DNA of 64,000 nucleotides from Marivirga atlantica. GTDB lineage: Bacteria; Bacteroidota; Bacteroidia; Cytophagales; Cyclobacteriaceae. The notes below the pieces were generated by a model. It was not told where the DNA came from and did no database searches. It was given only the letters and a program-made list of their open reading frames with translations. Positions 8,358 to 15,142 of the stretch are shown here, in pieces. Made by a program: the position numbers and the translations under genes. The stretch covers positions 124,001 to 188,000 of the forward strand of contig NZ_JAERQG010000003.1 in assembly GCF_016734805.1 (NCBI RefSeq). Reading direction: 5' to 3'. Position 1 is the stretch's first letter; each line of letters begins with the position of its first letter.

Positions 8358-9617
8358 TTAGAAGCTAATGCAGGCTTCTATGTTAATTCCACTAAATTCT
8401 GCTCCGGCATATTTAGTGTTATTCCATCCATCACCGCTATAGCTTTGATTAACATATTCTAATTTGGTTAAGATGTTGTTTGTAAGGAACCAGCCAGCAC
8501 CTACATTAATTCTGCTCGTACTCTTTTCTTGCGCAGCGTCTACGTTTTTGCCAGTAACGTTATTATATCTTCCACCAAGATAGAAGTTTTCGTTGCTACC
8601 AAATCTGTAGAGTAACTCAGCAGCAGTTTGAGTAAACGCACCACCTGCATCGTCACCGTTTGATGCTACTTCATATATTCCGAAGAATTCTAGGCCTTTA
8701 AACTTAATAAAAGGATTCACCTGTATAGCAGTCAATTTAGTAAACCTGGCATTAATTCTTGGTTCAAAATCACTGCCTCCCTCGGCCAAAGTGTGCAAAA
8801 CATTATAGTATCTTGCCCCTGCTCTATCACCACCGTATAACCATGTACCAGTAGTGGTTCCATTATTCATGTACCATGATCCTGTTAATCTTAATCGTAG
8901 ATCATCATTTAGTTGATTGTCATAGCCTAATTTACCAAAGAAAGACACCTTATTATCTGTATTATCATTTACTACAACATTCTGATTTAGCTTACCATTG
9001 GTTAGCCCAATCACCCCAATAATTCCATTAGTTTGGATGGTAAGATCTCCAAAAGCTTCAGTAGAAAAAGCATCCATAATATAATTCCCCACAAACGGGT
9101 TATAAATGGCGCGAGCATTATCGGATCTTCTGAAGTGGGCATCACCATAATTGAATTCATCTAAACCTATAGTAATGGTTGCTATGTCCATGAATCCTTC
9201 CATAAATCCATCTTTAATAAAATCAAGTTTATCCATTTGTAAATAGCCACCTTTAACCCATGACTCTTCATGGTGTCTGGCAGATAAGTAAGTTCTTAAA
9301 TGCATTCTTACACCATCATATAACTGAACATCCAGATTGAAATTAGCTGTTGGTAGGTTTAAATTGCTACCAAGCTCAACCAAACTATCTAAGTCATTGC
9401 TTTGATTAAGTGCCTGAAATTGCATAGCAAAGTCTCCGCCTACTCTTACTTTAACACCTTCATAAGGTATAGTATCAGCCTTACCAGTTTCAAATACATT
9501 GAGACCTGCTTGTCCTACTGGTCGGAAAAATTGTAAATTTCGTTGATTCTGTGCTTTCACACTTAAGCTTAGCATGACCAGAAGTAATACTAGAATTGAA
9601 TTTTTTAGCGTTTTCAT
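8358..9617 (-). CDS. Outer-membrane beta-barrel porin-like protein
   Basis: 419 residues with a signal peptide ending VKAQ. The mature chain is rich in alternating aromatic/polar strands separated by Gly/Asn/Asp turns (VRVGGDFAMQFQALNQ, FNLDVQLYDGVRMHLRTYLS, LRLTGSWYMNNGTT, FYLGGRYNNVTG) and ends in a C-terminal Phe, as in outer-membrane barrels. Likely a phosphate/oligosaccharide-type porin-like protein; the substrate is unknown. It is sandwiched between two YceI-family genes, 18 bases after the first, suggesting a shared envelope role. An FNR-like site precedes the operon. Confidence 0.75.
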   Translation of the reverse strand: MKTLKNSILVLLLVMLSLSVKAQNQRNLQFFRPVGQAGLNVFETGKADTIPYEGVKVRVGGDFAMQFQALNQSNDLDSLVELGSNLNLPTANFNLDVQLYDGVRMHLRTYLSARHHEESWVKGGYLQMDKLDFIKDGFMEGFMDIATITIGLDEFNYGDAHFRRSDNARAIYNPFVGNYIMDAFSTEAFGDLTIQTNGIIGVIGLTNGKLNQNVVVNDNTDNKVSFFGKLGYDNQLNDDLRLRLTGSWYMNNGTTTGTWLYGGDRAGARYYNVLHTLAEGGSDFEPRINARFTKLTAIQVNPFIKFKGLEFFGIYEVASNGDDAGGAFTQTAAELLYRFGSNENFYLGGRYNNVTGKNVDAAQEKSTSRINVGAGWFLTNNILTKLEYVNQSYSGDGWNNTKYAGAEFSGINIEACISF

Positions 9618-9635
9618 GGTTTTATTGTTTAGTAG

Positions 9636-10190
9636 TTAAATTGTGTATACTGTTTTAAATTTTATGGTAATCTCATCACCGGTTTTAATGGTGCCGAACA
9701 CTGCGGTTGGGGGATCTACCTTGAAATCCGTCATTTTGAATTTTATATCACCGCTAATTGATATCTCCTTATTGCTATTGGTGATAGTTGCTTTCATATT
9801 GACTATTTTGGTAGTTCCGGCAATAGTGAGTTTACCCTTAGTATTAAAGGTCTCTCCACTAGCCTGACTGATATCTGTAAGTTCATAGCTGATGTAAGGA
9901 TACTTATCACCCTTAAGCGCTTCAACTGTATTATCATCCATGGCTGATTTACCACTTTCCAATGAAGCCACCTCCACTTTAAATGTCAGTTGCTCTATTG
10001 TTGAGAACTTACCTTCTTCAAATTGTACAACTGCCCCTCCCTTACAATTAGTGGCTTCAATGTGCCAATCATGTATGGATGATGTTCCATAAATGGTGAG
10101 TTGCGTTTTCTCATTATTTACGCTCATATTTTGGCGCGTTGCAGGTAATATGAGTAAAATCGAGCTGATTAAAATTAGTATCGTTTTCAT
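9636..10190 (-). CDS. YceI family lipid-binding periplasmic protein
   Basis: 184 residues with an N-terminal signal peptide. YceI hallmarks are visible: GTSSIHDWHIEAT near the start (the S..HDW strand), the SAMDDNTVEALKGDKYPYI segment, GKLTIAGTTKIV and a terminal DEITIKFKTVY strand. Family members are about 170-190 residues and bind polyisoprenoid or quinone-like molecules in a lipocalin-type barrel. First gene of the YceI-porin-YceI operon; an FNR-like palindrome is centred 50.5 bases before its ATG. Confidence 0.85.
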   Translation of the reverse strand: MKTILILISSILLILPATRQNMSVNNEKTQLTIYGTSSIHDWHIEATNCKGGAVVQFEEGKFSTIEQLTFKVEVASLESGKSAMDDNTVEALKGDKYPYISYELTDISQASGETFNTKGKLTIAGTTKIVNMKATITNSNKEISISGDIKFKMTDFKVDPPTAVFGTIKTGDEITIKFKTVYTI

Positions 10191-10234
10191 TTCTTTTTTT
10201 TGGTAAAGGTGGGAATGATAAGCGCTCTAAACCC

Positions 10235-10246
10235 TGACATTTATCA
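10235..10246. promoter_or_regulatory. FNR-like operator (TGACATTTATCA)
   Basis: TGAC-ATTT-ATCA with the wider context CTGACATTTATCATGTT. It is centred 50.5 bases before the ATG of the YceI gene at 10190. A degenerate -7-like box (CACCTTTA on the minus strand, 10204-10211) is centred exactly 33 bases from the palindrome, the same distance as in three other promoters here. Confidence 0.7.
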
Positions 10247-10301
10247 TGTTTTAGGCTGATACTAACACAACATGAGTAATTCCATAAAACCAGCTTAAAA
10301 C

Positions 10302-10313
10302 TGACATAAATCA
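10302..10313. promoter_or_regulatory. FNR-like operator (TGACATAAATCA)
   Basis: TGAC-ATAA-ATCA, context CTGACATAAATCATGTT, almost identical to the site 67 bases away. It lies between divergent YceI (10190) and TonB (10421) genes. A box TACTTTTA (10359-10366, one mismatch to TAnnTTTG) is centred 55 bases downstream toward tonB, so this copy more likely serves the tonB-usp side. Confidence 0.7.
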
Positions 10314-10358
10314 TGTTTTTAGCTAATCTATGTTACGGAATACGGAGGTGAAACATGG

Positions 10359-10366
10359 TACTTTTA
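10359..10366 (+). promoter_or_regulatory. Putative -7 promoter box for tonB-usp
   Basis: TACTTTTA differs at one base from the Bacteroidota -7 consensus TAnnTTTG. It lies 55 bases (centre to centre) from the FNR-like palindrome at 10302-10313, two helical turns further than the 33-base spacing seen elsewhere. No clear -33 TTTG, as expected for an activator-dependent promoter. Confidence 0.4.
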
Positions 10367-10420
10367 TAGTATGAGAAACAGATCAGTTTTCTCGAATGTG
10401 CAACTTAAAAAGACACAGCC

Positions 10421-11119
10421 ATGGAAGCTAAAAAGAATCCTCAACTTGACATTTATAGAAAGTCTACCCTTTTCTTCAATATTGGTTTGTTCCTTTCTAT
10501 ATCATTGGTGTATGGCATCTTTCAGATAGAGTTTAAAGGTGATGAAGGCATTATGGATTTAGGTACTGTTAGTACGGAAAAAAATGAAATATTAGATATT
10601 CCACTTACACTACAACCACCGCCTCCTCCTCCTAAAATTCAACTGGCTGAAATAGTTGAAGTAGCCAATGAAGAGGTAATAATTGAAAACCTACCCATCA
10701 TAGATATGGAAATGCAGGAGAACGCAGAAATAGAAGAAGTAGCCTATCAGGAAATAGAATTAGATGCACCTGAAGAAGAAAAGGCAGAAGAAATATTTAG
10801 TGTAGTTGAAGTACAAGCAGAGCCCGTTGGAGGTGTAAAAGCATTCTATGCTTATGTGGCGGAAAGATTAGCAGGAAATTACCCACCAACTGCAGAACGA
10901 ATGAATATTCAAGGAGTGGTTTATATACAATTTGTAGTTGAAAAAGACGGCTCCATCACTGATGTTAAAGCTATGAAAGGCATAGGTGGCGGTTGTGACG
11001 AACTAGCCATAAAAGTGGTAGAAGAATCTCCGAAATGGATACCCGGAAAACAAAGAGGAAGACCGGTAAGAAGTTATAAAATGGTGCCGATCAGATTTAT
11101 CTTAAAGATGCGGGATTAA
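10421..11119 (+). CDS. TonB-family energy transducer protein
   Basis: 232 residues: short cytosolic N-terminus, one membrane helix (about 17-36), a Pro-rich stretch (LQPPPPPPK) and an acidic Glu-rich spacer, then the C-terminal TonB domain (about 140-232) with GVVYIQFVVEKDGSITDVK and a late ESPKWIPGKQRGRPV segment typical of Bacteroidota TonB proteins. It should couple the proton-motive force via ExbBD to outer-membrane receptors; no exbBD or receptor adjoins it. Followed after 41 bases by a universal stress protein gene, probably co-transcribed. FNR-like sites precede it. Confidence 0.88.
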   Translation: MEAKKNPQLDIYRKSTLFFNIGLFLSISLVYGIFQIEFKGDEGIMDLGTVSTEKNEILDIPLTLQPPPPPPKIQLAEIVEVANEEVIIENLPIIDMEMQENAEIEEVAYQEIELDAPEEEKAEEIFSVVEVQAEPVGGVKAFYAYVAERLAGNYPPTAERMNIQGVVYIQFVVEKDGSITDVKAMKGIGGGCDELAIKVVEESPKWIPGKQRGRPVRSYKMVPIRFILKMRD

Positions 11120-11160
11120 TGTCATTACCACTCAAATAACAACCAATAAATTTTAACAAA

Positions 11161-12069
11161 ATGAAAAAGATTTTAGTACCAACAGATTTTTCCAAACTAA
11201 GTGAATACGCCTTAGAGTTAGCAATTGAATTGGCTCAAAAGTTTGATGCCAAAATCACCCTAGTCACAAGCCTTCATTATGATTTCAATATAGAAATTCG
11301 AGAAGCAGCCTTAGTTACTAGCACCTTATTGAAGAAAGTTGAGGAGTCTGTTAGTCACAGCATGCAACAACTGGTAAATAAGTACAGCGATTCAGGGGTA
11401 TTAATCAATCATTATATCTCAGATAAAAGCTTAGTTGCACAGCTTAATAATAAAATTCATGATGAAAATTATGATTTGGTAGTAATGGGCACTAAAGGAA
11501 GCTCTGGCATTGATGAATTCTTTATAGGCTCAAATACTGAAAAGGTAGTTCGAAAGGCATCATGTCCGGTTATTTCAGTTTCCGGCAAAACCACATTAGC
11601 TGAGATTAAAAAGCTCATGATTCCAGTAGATTTGGAGGATATCAGAGAAAGCTTTTTACTTAAAATAGCAGAGCTTCAAAAGACTTTCGACTTAATGCTG
11701 GACTTTGTTTGGGTAAAAACTCCACATAATATTCAGAATGAAGTAGAAATTTCTAAGGAAATTTCTCTTACTCTAAAAGATAAAGGAATTACAAATTTCA
11801 GTTTCCATATCGTTAGAGCTGTTATACCTGCAGAAGGTATTTTAACTTATGTAAATGAAGCAAAAATAGATATGATTGCAATGGCTACTCATGCCAGAAA
11901 GGGCTTAGCCCATTGGCTAACAGGAAGTGTTACTGAAGACACTGTCAATCACGCCAAAATACCTGTATGGTCTTTTAAATTGGATTCGAAAGAAAAAAGT
12001 ATAAACCTTGAAAGTGCTAAAAACCTTTATGAAAGGTCATTTTACAGTGCGATAGAGATGCCTATTTAG
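11161..12069 (+). CDS. Universal stress protein, two UspA domains
   Basis: 302 residues made of two UspA-type halves. The first (MKKILVPTDFSKLSEYALEL, then VVMGTKGSSGIDEFFIGSNT) carries the G-x2-G-x9-G(S/T) nucleotide-binding-like motif. The second (about 145-280) ends MATHARKGLAHWLTGSVTE. Such tandem proteins respond to starvation and low oxygen in many bacteria. It follows tonB by 41 bases and ends at a strong bidirectional hairpin shared with the convergent CoA-transferase gene. The upstream FNR-like site supports low-oxygen induction, by inference. Confidence 0.9.
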   Translation: MKKILVPTDFSKLSEYALELAIELAQKFDAKITLVTSLHYDFNIEIREAALVTSTLLKKVEESVSHSMQQLVNKYSDSGVLINHYISDKSLVAQLNNKIHDENYDLVVMGTKGSSGIDEFFIGSNTEKVVRKASCPVISVSGKTTLAEIKKLMIPVDLEDIRESFLLKIAELQKTFDLMLDFVWVKTPHNIQNEVEISKEISLTLKDKGITNFSFHIVRAVIPAEGILTYVNEAKIDMIAMATHARKGLAHWLTGSVTEDTVNHAKIPVWSFKLDSKEKSINLESAKNLYERSFYSAIEMPI

Positions 12070-12090
12070 CATCTAACAATTGGATTAACT

Positions 12091-12120
12091 AATAAGAGGC
12101 AGTTAAAACTGCCTCTTATT
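12091..12120. terminator. Bidirectional terminator between usp and CoA-transferase genes
   Basis: Perfect 14-bp inverted repeat (AATAAGAGGCAGTT at 12091-12104 and its complement at 12107-12120, 2-base loop, so the real loop is slightly larger). It fills the 51-base gap between convergent genes ending at 12069 and 12121 and has A/T-rich flanks on both sides. Confidence 0.85.
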
Positions 12121-13398
12121 TTAGCTTTTTAATTCAAAAAAAGCCTTTTCTAAATTTTCTCTTTCCGAAGGATGAGCAATTGAAGTAAGCAGCTTAGCTC
12201 TTTCTCTCAAATTCTTACCAAATAAGTCTACAACTCCATATTCAGTTGCAATATAATGTACATGTGCCCTGGTAGTTGTTACACCAGCTCCGGGTTTTAG
12301 TGTAGGCACTATTTTACTTATTCCTTTGGCCGACTGAGAAGGCATGGCGATAATTGCTTTCCCACCCTGTGAAAGTGAAGCACCTCTTACGAAATCCATC
12401 TGACCACCTACACCTGAATACTGAAACCTCCCAATCGTATCTGCACAAACCTGACCAAATAAATCAATTTCAATAGCGGAATTAATAGCTGTTACTTTGG
12501 GATTTCTTCTGATAATGGCTGTATCGTTTGTATAGGAAGCTTCTTTCATATGCACAATAGGATTCTCGTGCATAAAGTCATAAAGCTTTTGAGAACCCAT
12601 AGCAAAACAACTTACTATTTTACCTTTCTTCACTGCTTTCATACTTCCGTTAATTACACCTGATTCCACTAATGGCAAAATACCATCAGAAAACATTTCA
12701 GTATGTACCCCCAGGTTCTTATGATTACCAAGCTTACTTAAAACTGCATTTGGAATAGCACCAATACCCATCTGAAGTGTAGCACCATCTTCAATCAATT
12801 CGGCAATAAAACCTCCTATTCTATCTTCTACTTCTGAGGCTGCTTTAATATCATGCGCAAAAATGGGGTTATCTACTTCAATAGCATGGTCAATATCTTT
12901 CATGTGAATAAAGCCATCACCATGCGTACGAGGAACTTGCTTGTTAATCTGTGCTACCACCATTTTTGCATTCTCCACTGCTGCCATACTTACGTCAATG
13001 GAACATCCAAGCGAACAATAGCCATGTGCATCAGGAGGTGAAACTTGAATAAAGGCTACATCTATGGGTAAGCGGTCATCCTGAAATAATTGATGTACTT
13101 CGCTTAAAAAAACAGGTATATAGTCTGCATAGCCCTGACTAATGGCAGTTCTCACATTACCAGCAACAAAACAACTGTTTAAATGAAATTTTTTACTAAA
13201 AACCTCCTGAACATAGGAAGCCTTCCCTTCTGTATGCAAATGCACTATATCCAGGTCTTCCAGCTCATCTGATCGGCTGATTAAGGCTTCAATTAAATCT
13301 GTAGGAGTCATAGCTGCTCCCTGAATAAAAATTCTATCTCCGGATTTAACACCAGCTACTGCTTCTGAGGCACTTTTTATTTTCGATTTATAATTCAT
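12121..13398 (-). CDS. Acetyl-CoA hydrolase / CoA-transferase family protein
   Basis: 425 residues, the usual length of the 4-hydroxybutyrate CoA-transferase/acetyl-CoA hydrolase family. Visible blocks: SGDRIFIQGAAMTPTDLIEA (N-terminal), DVAFIQVSPPDAHGYCSLG, the glycine-rich LQMGIGAIPNAVLS, the catalytic-Glu region VHTEMFSDGILPL and the C-terminal THARVHYIATEYG-like segment (TTRAHVHYIATEYGVVDLFG). It would move CoA between acyl groups, for example forming acetate or using carboxylates. Its promoter has a near-ideal FNR palindrome and a perfect TAnnTTTG box 33 bases apart, indicating strong low-oxygen control. Confidence 0.88.
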   Translation of the reverse strand: MNYKSKIKSASEAVAGVKSGDRIFIQGAAMTPTDLIEALISRSDELEDLDIVHLHTEGKASYVQEVFSKKFHLNSCFVAGNVRTAISQGYADYIPVFLSEVHQLFQDDRLPIDVAFIQVSPPDAHGYCSLGCSIDVSMAAVENAKMVVAQINKQVPRTHGDGFIHMKDIDHAIEVDNPIFAHDIKAASEVEDRIGGFIAELIEDGATLQMGIGAIPNAVLSKLGNHKNLGVHTEMFSDGILPLVESGVINGSMKAVKKGKIVSCFAMGSQKLYDFMHENPIVHMKEASYTNDTAIIRRNPKVTAINSAIEIDLFGQVCADTIGRFQYSGVGGQMDFVRGASLSQGGKAIIAMPSQSAKGISKIVPTLKPGAGVTTTRAHVHYIATEYGVVDLFGKNLRERAKLLTSIAHPSERENLEKAFFELKS

Positions 13399-13437
13399 GA
13401 TATATTTATGTATAGTTGACTACCAGTTAGATTGATA

Positions 13438-13445
13438 CAAAACTA
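13438..13445 (-). promoter_or_regulatory. -7 promoter box of the CoA-transferase gene
   Basis: CAAAACTA on the plus strand reads TAGTTTTG on the minus strand, a perfect TAnnTTTG box. Its centre is exactly 33 bases from the centre of the palindrome at 13465-13484, which would put the activator at about -41 from the start of transcription. The inferred leader is about 35 bases. Confidence 0.65.
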
Positions 13446-13464
13446 AATAGCAGTCCTTTCAATA

Positions 13465-13484
13465 AAGCTGATAATTATCAGCTT
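13465..13484. promoter_or_regulatory. FNR-like operator, perfect 20-bp palindrome
   Basis: AAGCTGATAATTATCAGCTT equals its own reverse complement and contains TGAT-AATT-ATCA (13469-13480), the classical FNR half-site pair. It lies in the gap between the CoA-transferase gene (start 13398, 76.5 bases from the centre) and the FNR-type regulator gene (start 13656, 181.5 bases). The promoter box at 13438 assigns it to the CoA-transferase. No T-tract follows, so a terminator is unlikely. Confidence 0.8.
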
Positions 13485-13655
13485 TAATATTTACTTTTTA
13501 CATTTTTGATTATTTTTATTTATCATCCTTGTTAAGCTAAAAAATGAACGAGACAATAAATAAAAAGTCGAAATTGCAGTAAAAAAATTAATGCAGGATT
13601 TTATATCACCAATCAAAATTTTACATTTATATCTGAAATTCTGAATTATTAGAAT

Positions 13656-14369
13656 ATGGCACAGAAAGTTAAAAGCACACCTTGTGAGTTATGCATCAAT
13701 AGAAGGAAGTCTTTATTAAAGGATGTACCGGATGAAGCACTTTGCAAACTAAGCCAGTCTAAAAAAACCATCGCACATAAGAAAGGTCAAATTCTGTTTC
13801 TGGAGGGTACTCAGCCAATGGGGCTATTTTGTATCAGTAAAGGCCATGTAAAGGTGTTTAAAACAGATGATTCCGGCCGAGAGCAAATTGTAAAATTGGC
13901 TAAAGAAGGAGAATTTCTTGGCTATAGAGCCCTTTTATCAGAAGATAACTACAACTCTTCAGCGGCTATTATTGATGAAGCAGAAGTTTGCTTTATTCCT
14001 AAGAGCAGCTTTACTGACCTGGTTGCTAAAGACACTGATTTTCAAAATAAACTCATGCAGGCGGTATGCAATGATTTAGGAGTGATGGAGCAGAAAATGG
14101 CTGATATGGCCAATAAAAATGTTAGACAGCGATTAGCTACTACATTACTTATGCTAAAAAGTTCTTACGGTGTGGAGAATGAAGGATTTACAGATATAGA
14201 GATAGCTCTCGCGCGCGAAGATATCGCCAAAATTGTAGGTACTGCCACCGAATCGGTTATACGATTACTGTCTGATTTCAAAAAAGAAGGCCTCATCGAA
14301 TTCAAAGGTAAAAAAATTAGAGTGCTTGATACTGAAGGTTTAGCCAAAGAAATAGACCTGTTTGCCTAA
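13656..14369 (+). CDS. Crp/Fnr-family regulator, FNR-like
   Basis: 237 residues: an N-terminal cyclic-nucleotide-type beta-roll (about 25-130), a dimerisation helix, and a C-terminal winged helix (ALAREDIAKIVGTATESVIR, about 184-205) whose recognition helix carries the E-S-x-x-R pattern that reads TGA half-sites. Cysteines are C10, C13, C30, C59, C112 and C138. By my alignment to E. coli FNR, C10/C13 match C20/C23 and C112 (AEVCFIP) matches C122; C29 is Ser19 here and C30 is extra. It is probably an oxygen or redox sensor controlling the TGAY-N4-ATCA sites around it. It stands just upstream of the unknown paralog and the cbb3 operon. Confidence 0.88.
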   Translation: MAQKVKSTPCELCINRRKSLLKDVPDEALCKLSQSKKTIAHKKGQILFLEGTQPMGLFCISKGHVKVFKTDDSGREQIVKLAKEGEFLGYRALLSEDNYNSSAAIIDEAEVCFIPKSSFTDLVAKDTDFQNKLMQAVCNDLGVMEQKMADMANKNVRQRLATTLLMLKSSYGVENEGFTDIEIALAREDIAKIVGTATESVIRLLSDFKKEGLIEFKGKKIRVLDTEGLAKEIDLFA

Positions 14370-14373
14370 AACC

Positions 14374-14385
14374 TGATTTATATCA
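14374..14385. promoter_or_regulatory. FNR-like operator (TGATTTATATCA)
   Basis: TGAT-TTAT-ATCA, context CTGATTTATATCATGTT. It starts 5 bases after the stop of the regulator gene and is centred 78.5 bases before the ATG at 14458. A one-mismatch -7 box lies 55 bases downstream. Confidence 0.75.
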
Positions 14386-14430
14386 TGTTTAGTCCTTAAG
14401 CATGTCAGCTTTTGATTAGCTAATATGTAG

Positions 14431-14438
14431 TTGTTTTG
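14431..14438 (+). promoter_or_regulatory. Putative -7 promoter box of the 206-residue paralog
   Basis: TTGTTTTG has one mismatch to TAnnTTTG. Its centre is 55 bases from the centre of the FNR-like site at 14374-14385, the same spacing as at tonB. It would give a leader of about 15 bases. Confidence 0.4.
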
Positions 14439-14457
14439 TCCATAAGACATTAAGCTT

Positions 14458-15078
14458 ATGGAAACATTACAAAGAAAATCTACTACAGTAAAGAGAAGCG
14501 ATTGGTGTAAAGCACTCTCCTACTATTCTGAAGATTCAAAAATATGCAGTGGTTGCCAATTATCTAAAAGTCTCTTAACAGACTTTGTATTACCCATCGA
14601 AAAAGCGAGCAAAAAACTAGAGAGTGTTGATCTGCAACTTTTTTCAAAATCTCTGGCTCAGGTTCAGAAACCTAGCATCATCAAAAAGCAAAAATCAAAA
14701 ACACCTACTTCCTATTTAATTTATCTTGATTCAAAGGCCAGCTTCTCACAGTTATTCGAAAGTTTAGCCTTACACCAGCAGGAAAAGAAGCCGGCAGCTA
14801 TCATCATTTCTCCTACCTATTTTTCAAAAAGCAAAAGGATAATTGAAACCAGGCTTGTAAGGGAGATTCAGCAGTATTTTGATCCAACAGGCTTTATTAA
14901 ATTACCCATTGAAGAGGTGGGTGAGTTATTAAAATATGCTAAAAGTCAGTCAGCTGAAATGATGATACTCCCCTATTCAAAATTAGCTGAATACCTACAA
15001 TTAGTTAAATCAACAGAATTAGAAGATGTAATGGCCGCAAGCTTCTACCCTATCCTTAGTAGCAAAGTCTCATCTTAA
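14458..15078 (+). CDS. Unknown cysteine-containing protein, paralog of the 7099-7677 gene
   Basis: 206 residues, soluble, no signal peptide. Not recognised as a named family. The N-terminus has C17 and a CSGC pair (C30, C33), a possible metal or redox site absent from the paralog. The C-terminal half (AIIISP, FIKLPIEEV, MMILPYSKLAEYLQLV) aligns with the 192-residue protein at 7099. Its position between the FNR-type regulator and ccoI, with FNR-like sites on both sides, suggests a job in low-oxygen respiration or its control; that is inference. Confidence 0.75.
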   Translation: METLQRKSTTVKRSDWCKALSYYSEDSKICSGCQLSKSLLTDFVLPIEKASKKLESVDLQLFSKSLAQVQKPSIIKKQKSKTPTSYLIYLDSKASFSQLFESLALHQQEKKPAAIIISPTYFSKSKRIIETRLVREIQQYFDPTGFIKLPIEEVGELLKYAKSQSAEMMILPYSKLAEYLQLVKSTELEDVMAASFYPILSSKVSS

Positions 15079-15082
15079 AAGC

Positions 15083-15094
15083 TGACAATTATCA
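15083..15094. promoter_or_regulatory. FNR-like operator of the cbb3 oxidase locus
   Basis: TGAC-AATT-ATCA, context GCTGACAATTATCATGTT, starting 5 bases after the stop of the preceding gene and centred 54.5 bases before the ccoI start. A -7 box lies 33 bases downstream. Confidence 0.8.
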
Positions 15095-15117
15095 TGTTTT
15101 ACTGAGAGTCTCAATAC

Positions 15118-15125
15118 TAACATTG
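15118..15125 (+). promoter_or_regulatory. -7 promoter box of the cbb3 operon
   Basis: TAACATTG matches TAnnTTTG at all but one position. Its centre is exactly 33 bases from the FNR-like palindrome, the same as at the CoA-transferase and hemN promoters. The leader would be about 13 bases. Confidence 0.6.
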
Positions 15126-15142
15126 CAGTAAGATATTTAATC

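Noticed and set aside
12091-12120. FNR-like site at the usp/CoA-transferase junction
   Set aside because: The inverted repeat there has no TGAY/ATCA core; it is a terminator between convergent genes.
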